The translations under genes were made by a program, and so were the position numbers. The notes beneath the pieces are model-generated. The model did no database searches, was not told the DNA's origin, and worked only from the letters and a program-made list of their open reading frames with translations. A stretch of DNA of 40,949 nt, from the IMG/VR virus record IMGVR_UViG_3300025151_000099, positions 1-40,949 of that record. One strand, given 5' to 3'. Positions 34,451 through 40,775 of the stretch are shown here, in pieces. Source of the DNA: a virus. Position 1 is the stretch's first letter. The number at the start of each line of letters is the position of its first letter.

Positions 34451-34680
34451 ATATTACCCATAGTGGCTTCTACTTTTAAGTCATGTTTCATTGAATGAAA
34501 TCTTTCATCAATGTATTTTTGAAAAGCTAGAGGCTTAACCCACTTATCATTATCAGTATTTACATCTTGTTTATCTACAACTTCAAGAGCTTCTACTAAA
34601 CAACACCACCTAACTAACTCATCGAACTCCATAGTTTTAGTAGTACCGTCTTTTAAGTTAAAATTATATTCTTTATTCAT
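34447..34680 (-). CDS. Unrecognised small early protein (77 aa)
   Basis: 77 residues starting MNKEYNFNLKDGTTKTMEFD, with a Cys-Cys pair at about 26-27, no family recognised. The first 20 residues look like a beta hairpin and the rest is helical and charged. It has an early-type TATAAT 6 bases from its ATG, in an 18-base sequence identical to the one upstream of the gene starting at 8327. Its stop overlaps by four bases the stop of the giant gene. The promoter lies at the 3' end of the upstream membrane-protein gene. Confidence 0.72.
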   Translation of the reverse strand: MNKEYNFNLKDGTTKTMEFDELVRWCCLVEALEVVDKQDVNTDNDKWVKPLAFQKYIDERFHSMKHDLKVEATMGNI

Positions 34681-34684
34681 AATA

Positions 34685-34702
34685 TAATTATATTATAGTT
34701 CC
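34685..34702 (-). promoter_or_regulatory. Early-type promoter element, copy 2 of the shared 18-mer
   Basis: On the minus strand GGAACTATAATATAATTA; the second TATAAT (34692-34687) is 6 bases from the ATG at 34680. The match to 8332-8349 continues (one mismatch) to the start codon: TA[G/T]ATT then ATG. Confidence 0.62.
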
Positions 34703-35142
34703 GTTCCCGGCTTATAGTCGGATGTTATTTCAACGTCTTCTACTTTCTCCTCTTTTAAGTAGTTAAAATCTTGCTCTGTATAAACCGGTTGTGTTAAAAG
34801 AGTAGGGGTAGCTGAGAACTCTATTCTGAACTCATTGCCACACTCTTCACATACGTATGTTTCTTCTATATTATAAAATAGATTAGTTGTATACGTATAG
34901 TTACCACAAGGGCAGGGAATCTTAGCTTCACTTAAGCTTAATAGTTGCTCTAACTCGTTTTGAAAATCGGCAGTAAGAACTTGTACTTTGTTAATCTTTT
35001 TAGAATTGTAAATAAAACCTATTATAAACTGTATAACAATAGAAAGAGAAAAGGTTTCCCAAAAACCTAGTAAATTTTTTAATCCGAAAGCAAATCCTAG
35101 AGATACTAATATAGTAATAACTACCGACCTTAATAGAGTCAT
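34693..35142 (-). CDS. Membrane protein with zinc-ribbon-like Cys motif
   Basis: 149 residues with two hydrophobic helices at about 5-22 and 31-47 joined by a short loop, then a soluble domain. The domain has CPCG at 77-80 and CEECG at 98-102, four cysteines as C-x-C and C-x-x-C about 18 residues apart, resembling a small zinc ribbon with a non-standard first pair. The C-terminus is acidic. A membrane hairpin with a cytosolic zinc ribbon suggests a membrane-anchored binding or adaptor protein in the host envelope, but I do not know the family. The start overlaps the upstream gene's stop as ATGA. It is downstream of a late promoter, so it is probably made late. Confidence 0.75.
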   Translation of the reverse strand: MTLLRSVVITILVSLGFAFGLKNLLGFWETFSLSIVIQFIIGFIYNSKKINKVQVLTADFQNELEQLLSLSEAKIPCPCGNYTYTTNLFYNIEETYVCEECGNEFRIEFSATPTLLTQPVYTEQDFNYLKEEKVEDVEITSDYKPGTEL

Positions 35143-35495
35143 ATAGCTATTTTAGCTAAATCTTCTGGAATATCAAGGATAAGTTCGTTTATTTTATCTA
35201 TTTTATTATTAATATTATCTATAGCTCCTTTATTAATACCTTTATATGGTAGTTGAGTAGGACCTTCTTCTGGTTGATTTTTAACACGGGATAGCATGTT
35301 TCTTAATTCTGCAAGAGAAACAAATACATTACCAAGCATTTCGTTCATTTCGTTTAAATCATAAGGTAGTATAGGCGGTGCCTTTTGATGCTTTTCGTCA
35401 TCTTTATACTTTGATTCTTGACCACTAGTAGTCATTTTAAAATTAATTGGTGTATCATCTGGATTAACACTATAAGGAAATTCTGCTCCATTCAT
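35139..35495 (-). CDS. Unrecognised late protein (118 aa)
   Basis: 118 residues with a polar N-terminal 45 (Asp/Lys/Gln-rich, probably flexible) and a helical second half, L-N-E-M-N-E-M-L-G-N-V-F-V-S-L-A-E-L-R-N-M-L then N-I-N-N-K-I-D-K-I-N-E-L-I-L-D-I, which looks like a short helical hairpin or coiled coil. No family recognised. A CATAAATA late promoter ends 5 bases before the ATG, divergent from the promoter of the 35528 gene only 6 bases away. It is the first gene of a leftward pair with the membrane zinc-ribbon protein (ATGA overlap). Confidence 0.78.
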   Translation of the reverse strand: MNGAEFPYSVNPDDTPINFKMTTSGQESKYKDDEKHQKAPPILPYDLNEMNEMLGNVFVSLAELRNMLSRVKNQPEEGPTQLPYKGINKGAIDNINNKIDKINELILDIPEDLAKIAI

Positions 35496-35500
35496 ATATT

Positions 35501-35508
35501 TATTTATG
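35501..35508 (-). promoter_or_regulatory. T4-type late promoter CATAAATA (leftward)
   Basis: CATAAATA on the minus strand, 5 bases (aatat), ATG at 35495. Confidence 0.66.
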
Positions 35509-35514
35509 CTAGAG

Positions 35515-35522
35515 AATAAATA
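35515..35522 (+). promoter_or_regulatory. T4-type late promoter AATAAATA (rightward)
   Basis: AATAAATA, 5 bases (atttt), ATG at 35528. Divergent from 35501-35508 within 32 bases between the two start codons. Confidence 0.68.
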
Positions 35523-35527
35523 ATTTT

Positions 35528-35971
35528 ATGACCAAATTCGAAAGACGATTTTTTAAGAAGCTAAACAATATTAACGAAGATGTTGAAGAGAGAGAAGCAT
35601 TTGAAGCTGAACTTGATGATAACACAGATGCTGGAGATTTTGATGTAGATCTTGAGGTTGATCAAACTGCAGTAGAAGAAGATCCGAGTGTTAAAGCAGC
35701 CCAAGCTGTAAATGAGCGTAACGAATCAATGAAAGAGGAGCTTAGAGGTTGGATTGGAAAAATGGAAGAGTTTTTAGATTATCTTAACGGTGAAGAGTCT
35801 AATTCTATTCAGCAGCAGTTAGCTAATGCTGAACCAGATACTATTTTTGATAGAATGAAAGCTTCAGAACAGAGAAAGCTAGCAAGAGTTGCAACAGAGT
35901 TAGCTGGAGTTACTGAGTCTTTTAAAGGATACTTAGCGCAGACAGGAAATTCTCAGTTTAAGTATGTTTGA
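35528..35971 (+). CDS. Unrecognised acidic late protein (147 aa)
   Basis: 147 residues. The N-terminus is basic (MTKFERRFFKKLNNI) and is followed by a very acidic stretch (about 18-58), then a helical domain (about 60-140) with W-I-G-K-M-E-E-F-L-D-Y-L and R-K-L-A-R-V-A-T-E-L. No family recognised; small acidic helical late proteins can be virion or scaffold components, but nothing decides. It is a single-gene unit: a late promoter at leaderless spacing upstream and an intrinsic terminator 34 bases after the stop. Its 3' end overlaps the convergent primase gene by 19 bases. Confidence 0.8.
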   Translation: MTKFERRFFKKLNNINEDVEEREAFEAELDDNTDAGDFDVDLEVDQTAVEEDPSVKAAQAVNERNESMKEELRGWIGKMEEFLDYLNGEESNSIQQQLANAEPDTIFDRMKASEQRKLARVATELAGVTESFKGYLAQTGNSQFKYV

Positions 35972-37014
35972 TTTCTATACTTTTTAATTTCTGATAATTT
36001 AACAATACCTTCGAGACCTTCGAAGGTATTTTTTTGTATAAAATCCCAACTTATTTCATCTATCTTACAAGCTATAGCTATATCATTAAAGTCCTTAAAA
36101 CGCTTACCAAACTTTTCAGGCCATATAAATACTTTTTCGTTTTGCTTTAATAATACTTCTGATTTAACTAACGAAGCTTGATCAACCCATTGGGAGTCTA
36201 ATATCCAGACTTTATCATACCACTTTAAAGTATTGTTAAGCTGCTCTTCTTGACGTTGAGTAAAAGATTTACCTCTCTCAGTGATACCTGCAACTGCGAT
36301 AGAGTTTTTAGTAAAGAAAGCATTAATAGGTCCTTCGAAAATATACACTTTATCATGATCACTACTAACTTTATCTATATTAAACAGAGTTTTTTCTGCA
36401 TTAACTTTACCAAGATACTTTGGTTTAGTTTTATTATCTCTATTTAACACTGTTCTAGTTTGATAAAATTCAATAACTCCAGCTTCATTAATAAACGGTA
36501 CTACTAAACGATTTTTGTGCACATTATCAACTAAAGATACATATAAATTATCGGGTTTATTTACTGCAGTATCTAATCTACGCTCTTTAATAAGATATCT
36601 AACAGCTGTAACAACAGAGTTGCTATTATAATAGTCAAGCTGAAACTTATCAGACAAATTGATACTATCTTTAGGTAAGGTTTCGACTTGAATAGTTGGT
36701 CGATTTTCTTCTCTATTAACAATAACATCTTCCGCATCAGGTACATACTCCTTAAGTTCCTTAATTATATCATTATCACTACATTTCGATACTTCTTTAA
36801 TCCATTTAAACGGCTTTCCTGACCAACCACAGTTATGACAAAATATGTTCTCGTTTTTAGGTATGTAATAACATCTTCTTTTTTTACCTAATGACTTACC
36901 TTCTCTGCAGATAGGGCAACTGCATTGATAAACATTATTAAATTTATTATACTTCGGGTAAAACCCTAATTCATAGAATTTAAGTATAACAAAATCATCA
37001 GGAAGCGATATCAT
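35953..37014 (-). CDS. gp61: DNA primase (gp61-like)
   Basis: Primase that makes RNA primers for lagging-strand synthesis with the gp41 helicase (353 aa; T4 gp61 is 342 aa). The N-terminal zinc-binding domain has C-S-C-P-I-C at 31-36 and F-C-H-N-C-G-W at 58-64. The TOPRIM domain has VYIFEGPINAFF (223-234, with the catalytic-type Glu227) and V-W-I-L-D-S-Q-W-V-D (269-278), the metal-binding acidic motif. The start overlaps the exonuclease gene by 17 bases, so the two are co-translated. Its final 15 or so codons coincide with an intrinsic terminator that acts on the opposite strand. The gp41 helicase is not in the window. Confidence 0.9.
   Translation of the reverse strand: MISLPDDFVILKFYELGFYPKYNKFNNVYQCSCPICREGKSLGKKRRCYYIPKNENIFCHNCGWSGKPFKWIKEVSKCSDNDIIKELKEYVPDAEDVIVNREENRPTIQVETLPKDSINLSDKFQLDYYNSNSVVTAVRYLIKERRLDTAVNKPDNLYVSLVDNVHKNRLVVPFINEAGVIEFYQTRTVLNRDNKTKPKYLGKVNAEKTLFNIDKVSSDHDKVYIFEGPINAFFTKNSIAVAGITERGKSFTQRQEEQLNNTLKWYDKVWILDSQWVDQASLVKSEVLLKQNEKVFIWPEKFGKRFKDFNDIAIACKIDEISWDFIQKNTFEGLEGIVKLSEIKKYRNQTYLN
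36005..36035 (+). terminator. Intrinsic terminator after the 35528-35971 gene
   Basis: Perfect 10-bp stem ATACCTTCGA / TCGAAGGTAT (36005-36014 and 36020-36029), 5-base loop, then a T run (36029-36035). The T run is on the plus strand, so it ends rightward transcription 34 bases after the stop at 35971. It lies wholly inside the primase gene of the other strand. Confidence 0.85.
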
Positions 37015-37882
37015 TTAACTTATTATATAATGACTTCATAAAAAATAAATTGTGCCAATCTTCTTTTTTATCTAAAATTCGTTTGAACGAATATTCATTA
37101 CAATAATCTAAAAATTTCTTATAATTAGCGTCTATTTTAACTTCAAGTTGCTCTTTATAATAACTAGCTTCTTCGGGTATTGATTGATACTTATCAAGAC
37201 AAAATATGTCTGCATTTCGTTGAAATATTTTTTGTTGGGACTCATCTAAAATAAATCCTGGATCATTTAAATATTTTTTAACTGAAGCTTCACCAAATCT
37301 TGGTATACCTGGTACGTTATCAGATTTATCACCAGTTAAACATTTAGCAGTATACCATTGATCAACATCTTTATATCCAGTTTCTTCCTCAAACGTTCTC
37401 AATTCAAAATGCTTTTTTCTTATAGGATCGTAAAGCATACAATCCTCACTTATGAGTTGTAAAAAATCTCTATCGACTGAAATAATTACTTTACTACCTT
37501 CGATTTCTCTACATATATAAGCTACTACATCATCAGCTTCTAATTGACTAGGAAAAATAGAATTAATACCCATCGATTTTAGAATAGATTTAATAGTCTC
37601 ATTATTTTGATGTGGGGAGATATCTTTAGATCTATTACCCTTATATGATTCAAGCATATCCTTTCGTATATTCTTTTTATATACGGGCTTTTCATCCCAT
37701 ACAAATATAGTATTATCAGGAACAAATTGCTTCACGTAGGAGCTAACAGCATTAAGCGTAAAGTATATATGTAGGTTATTAACCTGGTCGTTAGAGTGTT
37801 TATCAGTTTTTTTCGACTGACTTTTCGCTGTATAATATGTTCGGTGTATTAAATTGTTTCCGTCTACTATCAGGGTCTTCAT
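36998..37882 (-). CDS. rnh: 5'-3' exonuclease / RNase H (flap endonuclease family)
   Basis: T4 RNase H-type enzyme (294 aa; T4 Rnh is 305 aa) that removes RNA primers and nearby DNA during lagging-strand maturation. It is a FEN/PIN-family nuclease: LIVDGNNLIHR (4-14, Asp7 metal ligand), F-V-W-D (60-63), EADDVVAYI (115-123), ISVDRDFLQLI (134-144), and the helix-hairpin-helix-type GDKSDNVPGIPRFGE (184-198) that binds duplex DNA. These include the acidic metal ligands of the family. It overlaps genes on both sides (80 bases upstream, 17 bases with primase) in the replication block, as expected for Okazaki-fragment processing. It is probably transcribed at least in part from the late promoter at 38430. 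Confidence 0.92.
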   Translation of the reverse strand: MKTLIVDGNNLIHRTYYTAKSQSKKTDKHSNDQVNNLHIYFTLNAVSSYVKQFVPDNTIFVWDEKPVYKKNIRKDMLESYKGNRSKDISPHQNNETIKSILKSMGINSIFPSQLEADDVVAYICREIEGSKVIISVDRDFLQLISEDCMLYDPIRKKHFELRTFEEETGYKDVDQWYTAKCLTGDKSDNVPGIPRFGEASVKKYLNDPGFILDESQQKIFQRNADIFCLDKYQSIPEEASYYKEQLEVKIDANYKKFLDYCNEYSFKRILDKKEDWHNLFFMKSLYNKLNDIAS

Positions 37883-38117
37883 TTTTATTATATTGAGCTT
37901 CTACTACTTTAAATATATCTTTAGGGAGTTCTTCTACTAATTTAATTATATCATTGTTCCTTCCGGAATTAAACGATTCTACTGGAATTTTAACATTCTC
38001 CATTTTAGGTATGGAGAGACAACCTATAAAATCTTTTTCTATTTCAACAACCGCGAACATTTGACCGACATAATCTCCTGTTTCAACAGCAAATATCTGG
38101 TTTTTAGAGCAATTCAT
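37803..38117 (-). CDS. Unrecognised replication-block protein (104 aa)
   Basis: 104 residues from ATG at 38117 (MNCSKNQIFAVETGDYVGQM). A longer frame from 38135 would need a non-ATG start and more overlap with the upstream gene. The first 55 residues look like a small beta barrel (Q-I-F-A-V-E, G-Q-M-F-A-V-V-E-I, F-I-G-C-L-S-I-P); the C-terminus is helical then polar. Similar small proteins sit beside replication genes in other T4-like phages, but I do not know a function. It overlaps the upstream gene by 14 bases and the exonuclease gene by 80 bases, an unusually long overlap in two frames. Confidence 0.72.
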   Translation of the reverse strand: MNCSKNQIFAVETGDYVGQMFAVVEIEKDFIGCLSIPKMENVKIPVESFNSGRNNDIIKLVEELPKDIFKVVEAQYNKNEDPDSRRKQFNTPNILYSEKSVEKN

Positions 38118-38424
38118 CAGTGTCTGGATTAACACCCTTTATTGTTTGAATTTCTGTTGCGAAATATTTCATTAAGAAAGAGTTTAATGCTTCTTTTTGT
38201 TGAGGTGTTTTTGCAGCTTTTATATCTAAATGTTTGCCACTAAAATCATACCCTAACAATATGTAACTATCTAAATATTCACATAAAATAGTTCCTAATC
38301 TATTAGCTAACTCCTTACGGCTTTTAAAAGATTTACGTTCTTTAATATTATCTTTAAGAGCACGTTCGACTAACTCCCTAAGCTCTTCATCTTCCTCATG
38401 AGAGTTGTCTTCATTTTCATCCAT
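38104..38424 (-). CDS. Unrecognised helical protein with own late promoter (106 aa)
   Basis: 106 residues. The N-terminal 20 are strongly acidic (MDENEDNSHEEDEELRELVE); the rest is helix-strand with S-R-K-E-L-A-N-R-L-G-T-I-L, Y-I-L-L-G-Y-D-F-S-G-K-H (a conserved-looking strand-turn) and K-T-P-Q-Q-K-E-A-L-N. It ends D-E-L-L, faintly like the clamp-binding tail of T4 gp33 (112 aa), but the rest does not match gp33, so I do not make that call. A late promoter ends 5 bases before its ATG although it lies inside the replication block, so it and the genes after it may also be expressed late. Confidence 0.75.
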   Translation of the reverse strand: MDENEDNSHEEDEELRELVERALKDNIKERKSFKSRKELANRLGTILCEYLDSYILLGYDFSGKHLDIKAAKTPQQKEALNSFLMKYFATEIQTIKGVNPDTDELL

Positions 38425-38428
38425 AAAA

Positions 38429-38764
38429 TTATTTATTCAAAAAATCACTTTCAAACTTTTGTCTTACCCCACTCTTTAAGAGCTTTTGAACAACAACTTC
38501 TATCGAATCAGTCTTTAAGCTGAGATTATTTTTAAATAATTGATTACCATCATTAAATTGAAATAAGTATTCGCCCTTAAACGGTGTATTTTCAAAACAA
38601 GTAACAAATACAGAAGATCCTGAAGGATCAATTAAAACAGTCCATCTTCTAGGGTCTGATTCACTATACTTATTAAAGATACGCAAGGTTACAAAATCAT
38701 TATCCTTAAGTCTCTTTATAAAATAGCCAGGGGTTTTTAGTTTATTCTTTTTTTGATTGATCAT
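38429..38764 (-). CDS. Unrecognised replication-block protein (111 aa)
   Basis: 111 residues starting MINQKKNKLKTPGYFIKRLK. Residues about 12-75 are beta-rich: D-F-V-T-L-R-I-F-N-K-Y, R-R-W-T-V-L-I-D, S-S-V-F-V-T-C-F, G-E-Y-L-F-Q-F-N-D. The C-terminal helix ends F-E-S-D-F-L-N-K. The Pro-Gly-Tyr-Phe-Ile-Lys-Arg-Leu-Lys opening and the R-W-T-V-x-I-D-P motif look like a conserved phage family that I cannot name. It directly follows gp45 with a one-base TAATG junction, so it may work with the clamp. Its stop codon forms part of the late promoter of the next gene. Confidence 0.75.
   Translation of the reverse strand: MINQKKNKLKTPGYFIKRLKDNDFVTLRIFNKYSESDPRRWTVLIDPSGSSVFVTCFENTPFKGEYLFQFNDGNQLFKNNLSLKTDSIEVVVQKLLKSGVRQKFESDFLNK
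38430..38437 (-). promoter_or_regulatory. T4-type late promoter AATAAATA inside the replication block
   Basis: On the minus strand AATAAATA, 5 bases (atttt), ATG at 38424. It overlaps the last codons and stop (AAT AAA TAA) of the preceding gene. Confidence 0.65.
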
Positions 38765-39486
38765 TATTGTGTAAGAGCTGAAATTATATATCTTAATTTA
38801 ATATTGCTTTCTTCAATATCAAATACAACGACACCAAATTCAGTATTAATTTTAACTCTTATATCATCATTCAATAATGAAAGCAATCTAACGTTATCTA
38901 AATTAATTGATATAGGCTCAAGCTCAAAATCAACCTCTCCTAAGCTTAAAGTAAAATTATCAGTATTATGTCTAGCGCGATCAGTAAGCTCTGCCATTAA
39001 AGCTTTACCATCGGTATAAAAGTAAATTTTATTAGTTTCACTAGCGAAAGTACTACCTTTAAACAATCTCTGTATAGTAGCTTTATTTAAATTAAATTTA
39101 ACATCAAATTTAAACTTATTAATCTTATCAATATTAATGCTAGGCTTAGTAATAAACCCCTCTTCATAAAGATGATACTTAAACTTTACACCATTACCTT
39201 TATATTGAAGATTGTTACTATTAACTTCAATATCAACTGACTCTTCTTCAATAGTATCTAATACATGTCTTAATTTTTTAACATCAGGTATATTTAAAGT
39301 ATCTGAAAAGCTAAAGTCAGATTTATATTCACTATGTAATATTAAAGTACTATCAAGACTAGAAGCTAAGCTTACTAACTTATCCTCTTTAACATCAAAG
39401 ATAACACCAGTATCAATAATTTTTGAAACAGTATCTAAGTATTTTAGATATTCAGTCTTGCTTTTTAGTTTTAAAGTTTTTGCCAT
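38764..39486 (-). CDS. gp45: DNA polymerase sliding clamp (gp45)
   Basis: Trimeric ring that tethers the gp43 polymerase to DNA and, in T4, also activates late transcription with gp33 and gp55 (240 aa; T4 gp45 is 228 aa). The sequence has the two-domain clamp pattern with repeated beta strands: N-terminal T-E-Y-L-K-Y-L-D-T-V-S-K-I-I-D, L-S-D/V-S-L-A-S-S-L-D, then G-V-K-F-K-Y-H-L-Y-E-E-G-F-I and F-K-F-D-V-K-F-N-L-N-K, ending E-F-G-V-V-V-F-D-I-E-E-S and a closing R-Y-I-I-S-A-L. It overlaps the previous gene by 35 bases and sits two genes downstream of gp32 in one unit. The many late promoters here agree with a clamp-dependent late transcription system. Confidence 0.88.
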   Translation of the reverse strand: MAKTLKLKSKTEYLKYLDTVSKIIDTGVIFDVKEDKLVSLASSLDSTLILHSEYKSDFSFSDTLNIPDVKKLRHVLDTIEEESVDIEVNSNNLQYKGNGVKFKYHLYEEGFITKPSINIDKINKFKFDVKFNLNKATIQRLFKGSTFASETNKIYFYTDGKALMAELTDRARHNTDNFTLSLGEVDFELEPISINLDNVRLLSLLNDDIRVKINTEFGVVVFDIEESNIKLRYIISALTQ

Positions 39487-39931
39487 TATCTAATTTTAAA
39501 CTAATATCTTCTAAAATCAAATTTTGCTTTTTGATAAGCTTTAACAATTCATCTAATTTAGTAGGTTCAGATAAATTAAATTCCATTTGATTAGGATCAA
39601 CTTCATTAGCAGTTGAAGGTTGTTCTGTCCTAATAGTACGTTGAGCTGCAATTTCTTGAGCTGCTTGCTCAGGTGTAACAGTAGATACTGGTTCAGCTGA
39701 TTGCTGTACTTCAGGTGCAGGAGAATTAGGGACTACTTGTTGTGTTTGTCGAGTAGTTGGTATTTGAGCTGTTTGCTCAAATACTTGTTTCATTTGATTT
39801 GATGTTGGTGATAGATTACTAGAATCTCCAACAATCATTTGATCCTGTTTATGCATCTGACCATATGTTTGACCCATAAGCTGCATTACTGCAGCTTTCT
39901 CTTCTGGGGTCATTCCTTGTTGAGGTTCCAT
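39452..39931 (-). CDS. Unrecognised Gln/Pro-rich protein between gp32 and gp45
   Basis: 159 residues starting MEPQQGMTPEEKAAVMQLMG. Residues 1-30 are helical; about 35-110 is a Gln/Pro/Thr/Ser/Ala-rich, probably disordered linker; the C-terminus (about 115-150) is a helix with K-L-D-E-L-L-K-L-I-K-K-Q-N-L-I-L-E-D-I-S-L-K-L-D, a likely short coiled coil. No family recognised. It starts one base after the gp32 stop and overlaps the gp45 start by 35 bases, so it is co-expressed with both and could be an adaptor in replication or transcription; that is inference from position and the linker-plus-helix plan. Confidence 0.72.
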   Translation of the reverse strand: MEPQQGMTPEEKAAVMQLMGQTYGQMHKQDQMIVGDSSNLSPTSNQMKQVFEQTAQIPTTRQTQQVVPNSPAPEVQQSAEPVSTVTPEQAAQEIAAQRTIRTEQPSTANEVDPNQMEFNLSEPTKLDELLKLIKKQNLILEDISLKLDNGKNFKTKKQD

Positions 39932-39932
39932 A

Positions 39933-40769
39933 TTAAAGATCTTTTAGTAGTTCGTCAATATCCTCTTCTACAGTATCATTAGATACTACAGCAGGCTCAG
40001 GCTCAGCAGGCGTTTCTACCGGTACCGGAGCTGAAGTTGTAGGAGTAGCTGCAGGCTCTTCCGTTCTACAATAATAATGCTCATTAAGCATATCTTTTAG
40101 CTCATCATATGACTTAATAGTAAACACTTCAGTTAAGTCATGAGCGCCTTCATAGATACCTTTTTGCTCATCTTCAGAAAGATCAATTTTACCAGCAGGA
40201 GTAAATCTAGAAGATACATAAGTAGGATAATCACCTTGCTGCTCTACTTTAATCTTAAAGTTAACACCGTCAGGACCTAGATCAAAAATACGAGCACCAA
40301 ACTCTTCTGCATCTTCACCTTCAATAGCTTCAGTAATAATTTTATGAAGCTGCTTACCATATCGAAGTATCTTTACATTACCGTTATTATCAGGATTAGA
40401 AGGGTCATCAATAACATAAACGTTAACTAACCACTTCTCTAGACGACGTACAGCGCTCATTTTATCTTTTTCTTCTTCACTGCCAGTTCTAAGAACCTTA
40501 AATCGTTCTTCAGCGATAGGATCACGCTCACCGAACGTTTGAGGGCTAAGAGCTTGAACGTATTGACCAGTAGCAAAAGAAGTCCATCCATGATTATAAT
40601 AATGGAAGAAAGTCTTGCTCGGATCCTTAGCAAAAGGTAAAAGTCTTACCGTGTATGTATTACCTGCCTTAGTAGGCATAATTTCGTTAAACTTAGCTGA
40701 CCCCTTACTATCAGAAGTAGCTAACGCATCTTTTATTGATTGAAACATTGAACTGTCAAAAGTACTCAT
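39933..40769 (-). CDS. gp32: Single-stranded DNA-binding protein (gp32), lacking the zinc cysteines
   Basis: Coats single-stranded DNA and coordinates replication, recombination and repair (278 aa; T4 gp32 is 301 aa). Family features are N-terminal F-x-S-I-K-D-A-L followed by K-x-G-N-T-Y-T-V-R-L-L-P-F (35-46), then H-Y-Y-N-H-G-W, a central OB-fold core with K-W-L-V-N-V-Y-V-I-D-D-P and G-K-Q-L-H-K-I-I, and an acidic C-terminal tail D-T-V-E-E-D-I-D-E-L-L-K-D-L for partner binding after a Pro/Ala linker. T4 gp32 holds a zinc with one His and three Cys; here the matching region (about 56-90) has no cysteine, so the zinc site appears lost. The start has a good promoter. Confidence 0.92.
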   Translation of the reverse strand: MSTFDSSMFQSIKDALATSDSKGSAKFNEIMPTKAGNTYTVRLLPFAKDPSKTFFHYYNHGWTSFATGQYVQALSPQTFGERDPIAEERFKVLRTGSEEEKDKMSAVRRLEKWLVNVYVIDDPSNPDNNGNVKILRYGKQLHKIITEAIEGEDAEEFGARIFDLGPDGVNFKIKVEQQGDYPTYVSSRFTPAGKIDLSEDEQKGIYEGAHDLTEVFTIKSYDELKDMLNEHYYCRTEEPAATPTTSAPVPVETPAEPEPAVVSNDTVEEDIDELLKDL

Positions 40770-40775
40770 GCTATA

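Noticed and set aside
38104-38424. Late coactivator gp33
   Set aside because: Similar length and a D-E-L-L ending are too little; the rest does not match gp33 as I know it.
38753-39019. 88-codon rightward frame opposite gp45
   Set aside because: Antisense to the clamp gene, Ser/Leu-rich shadow, no promoter.
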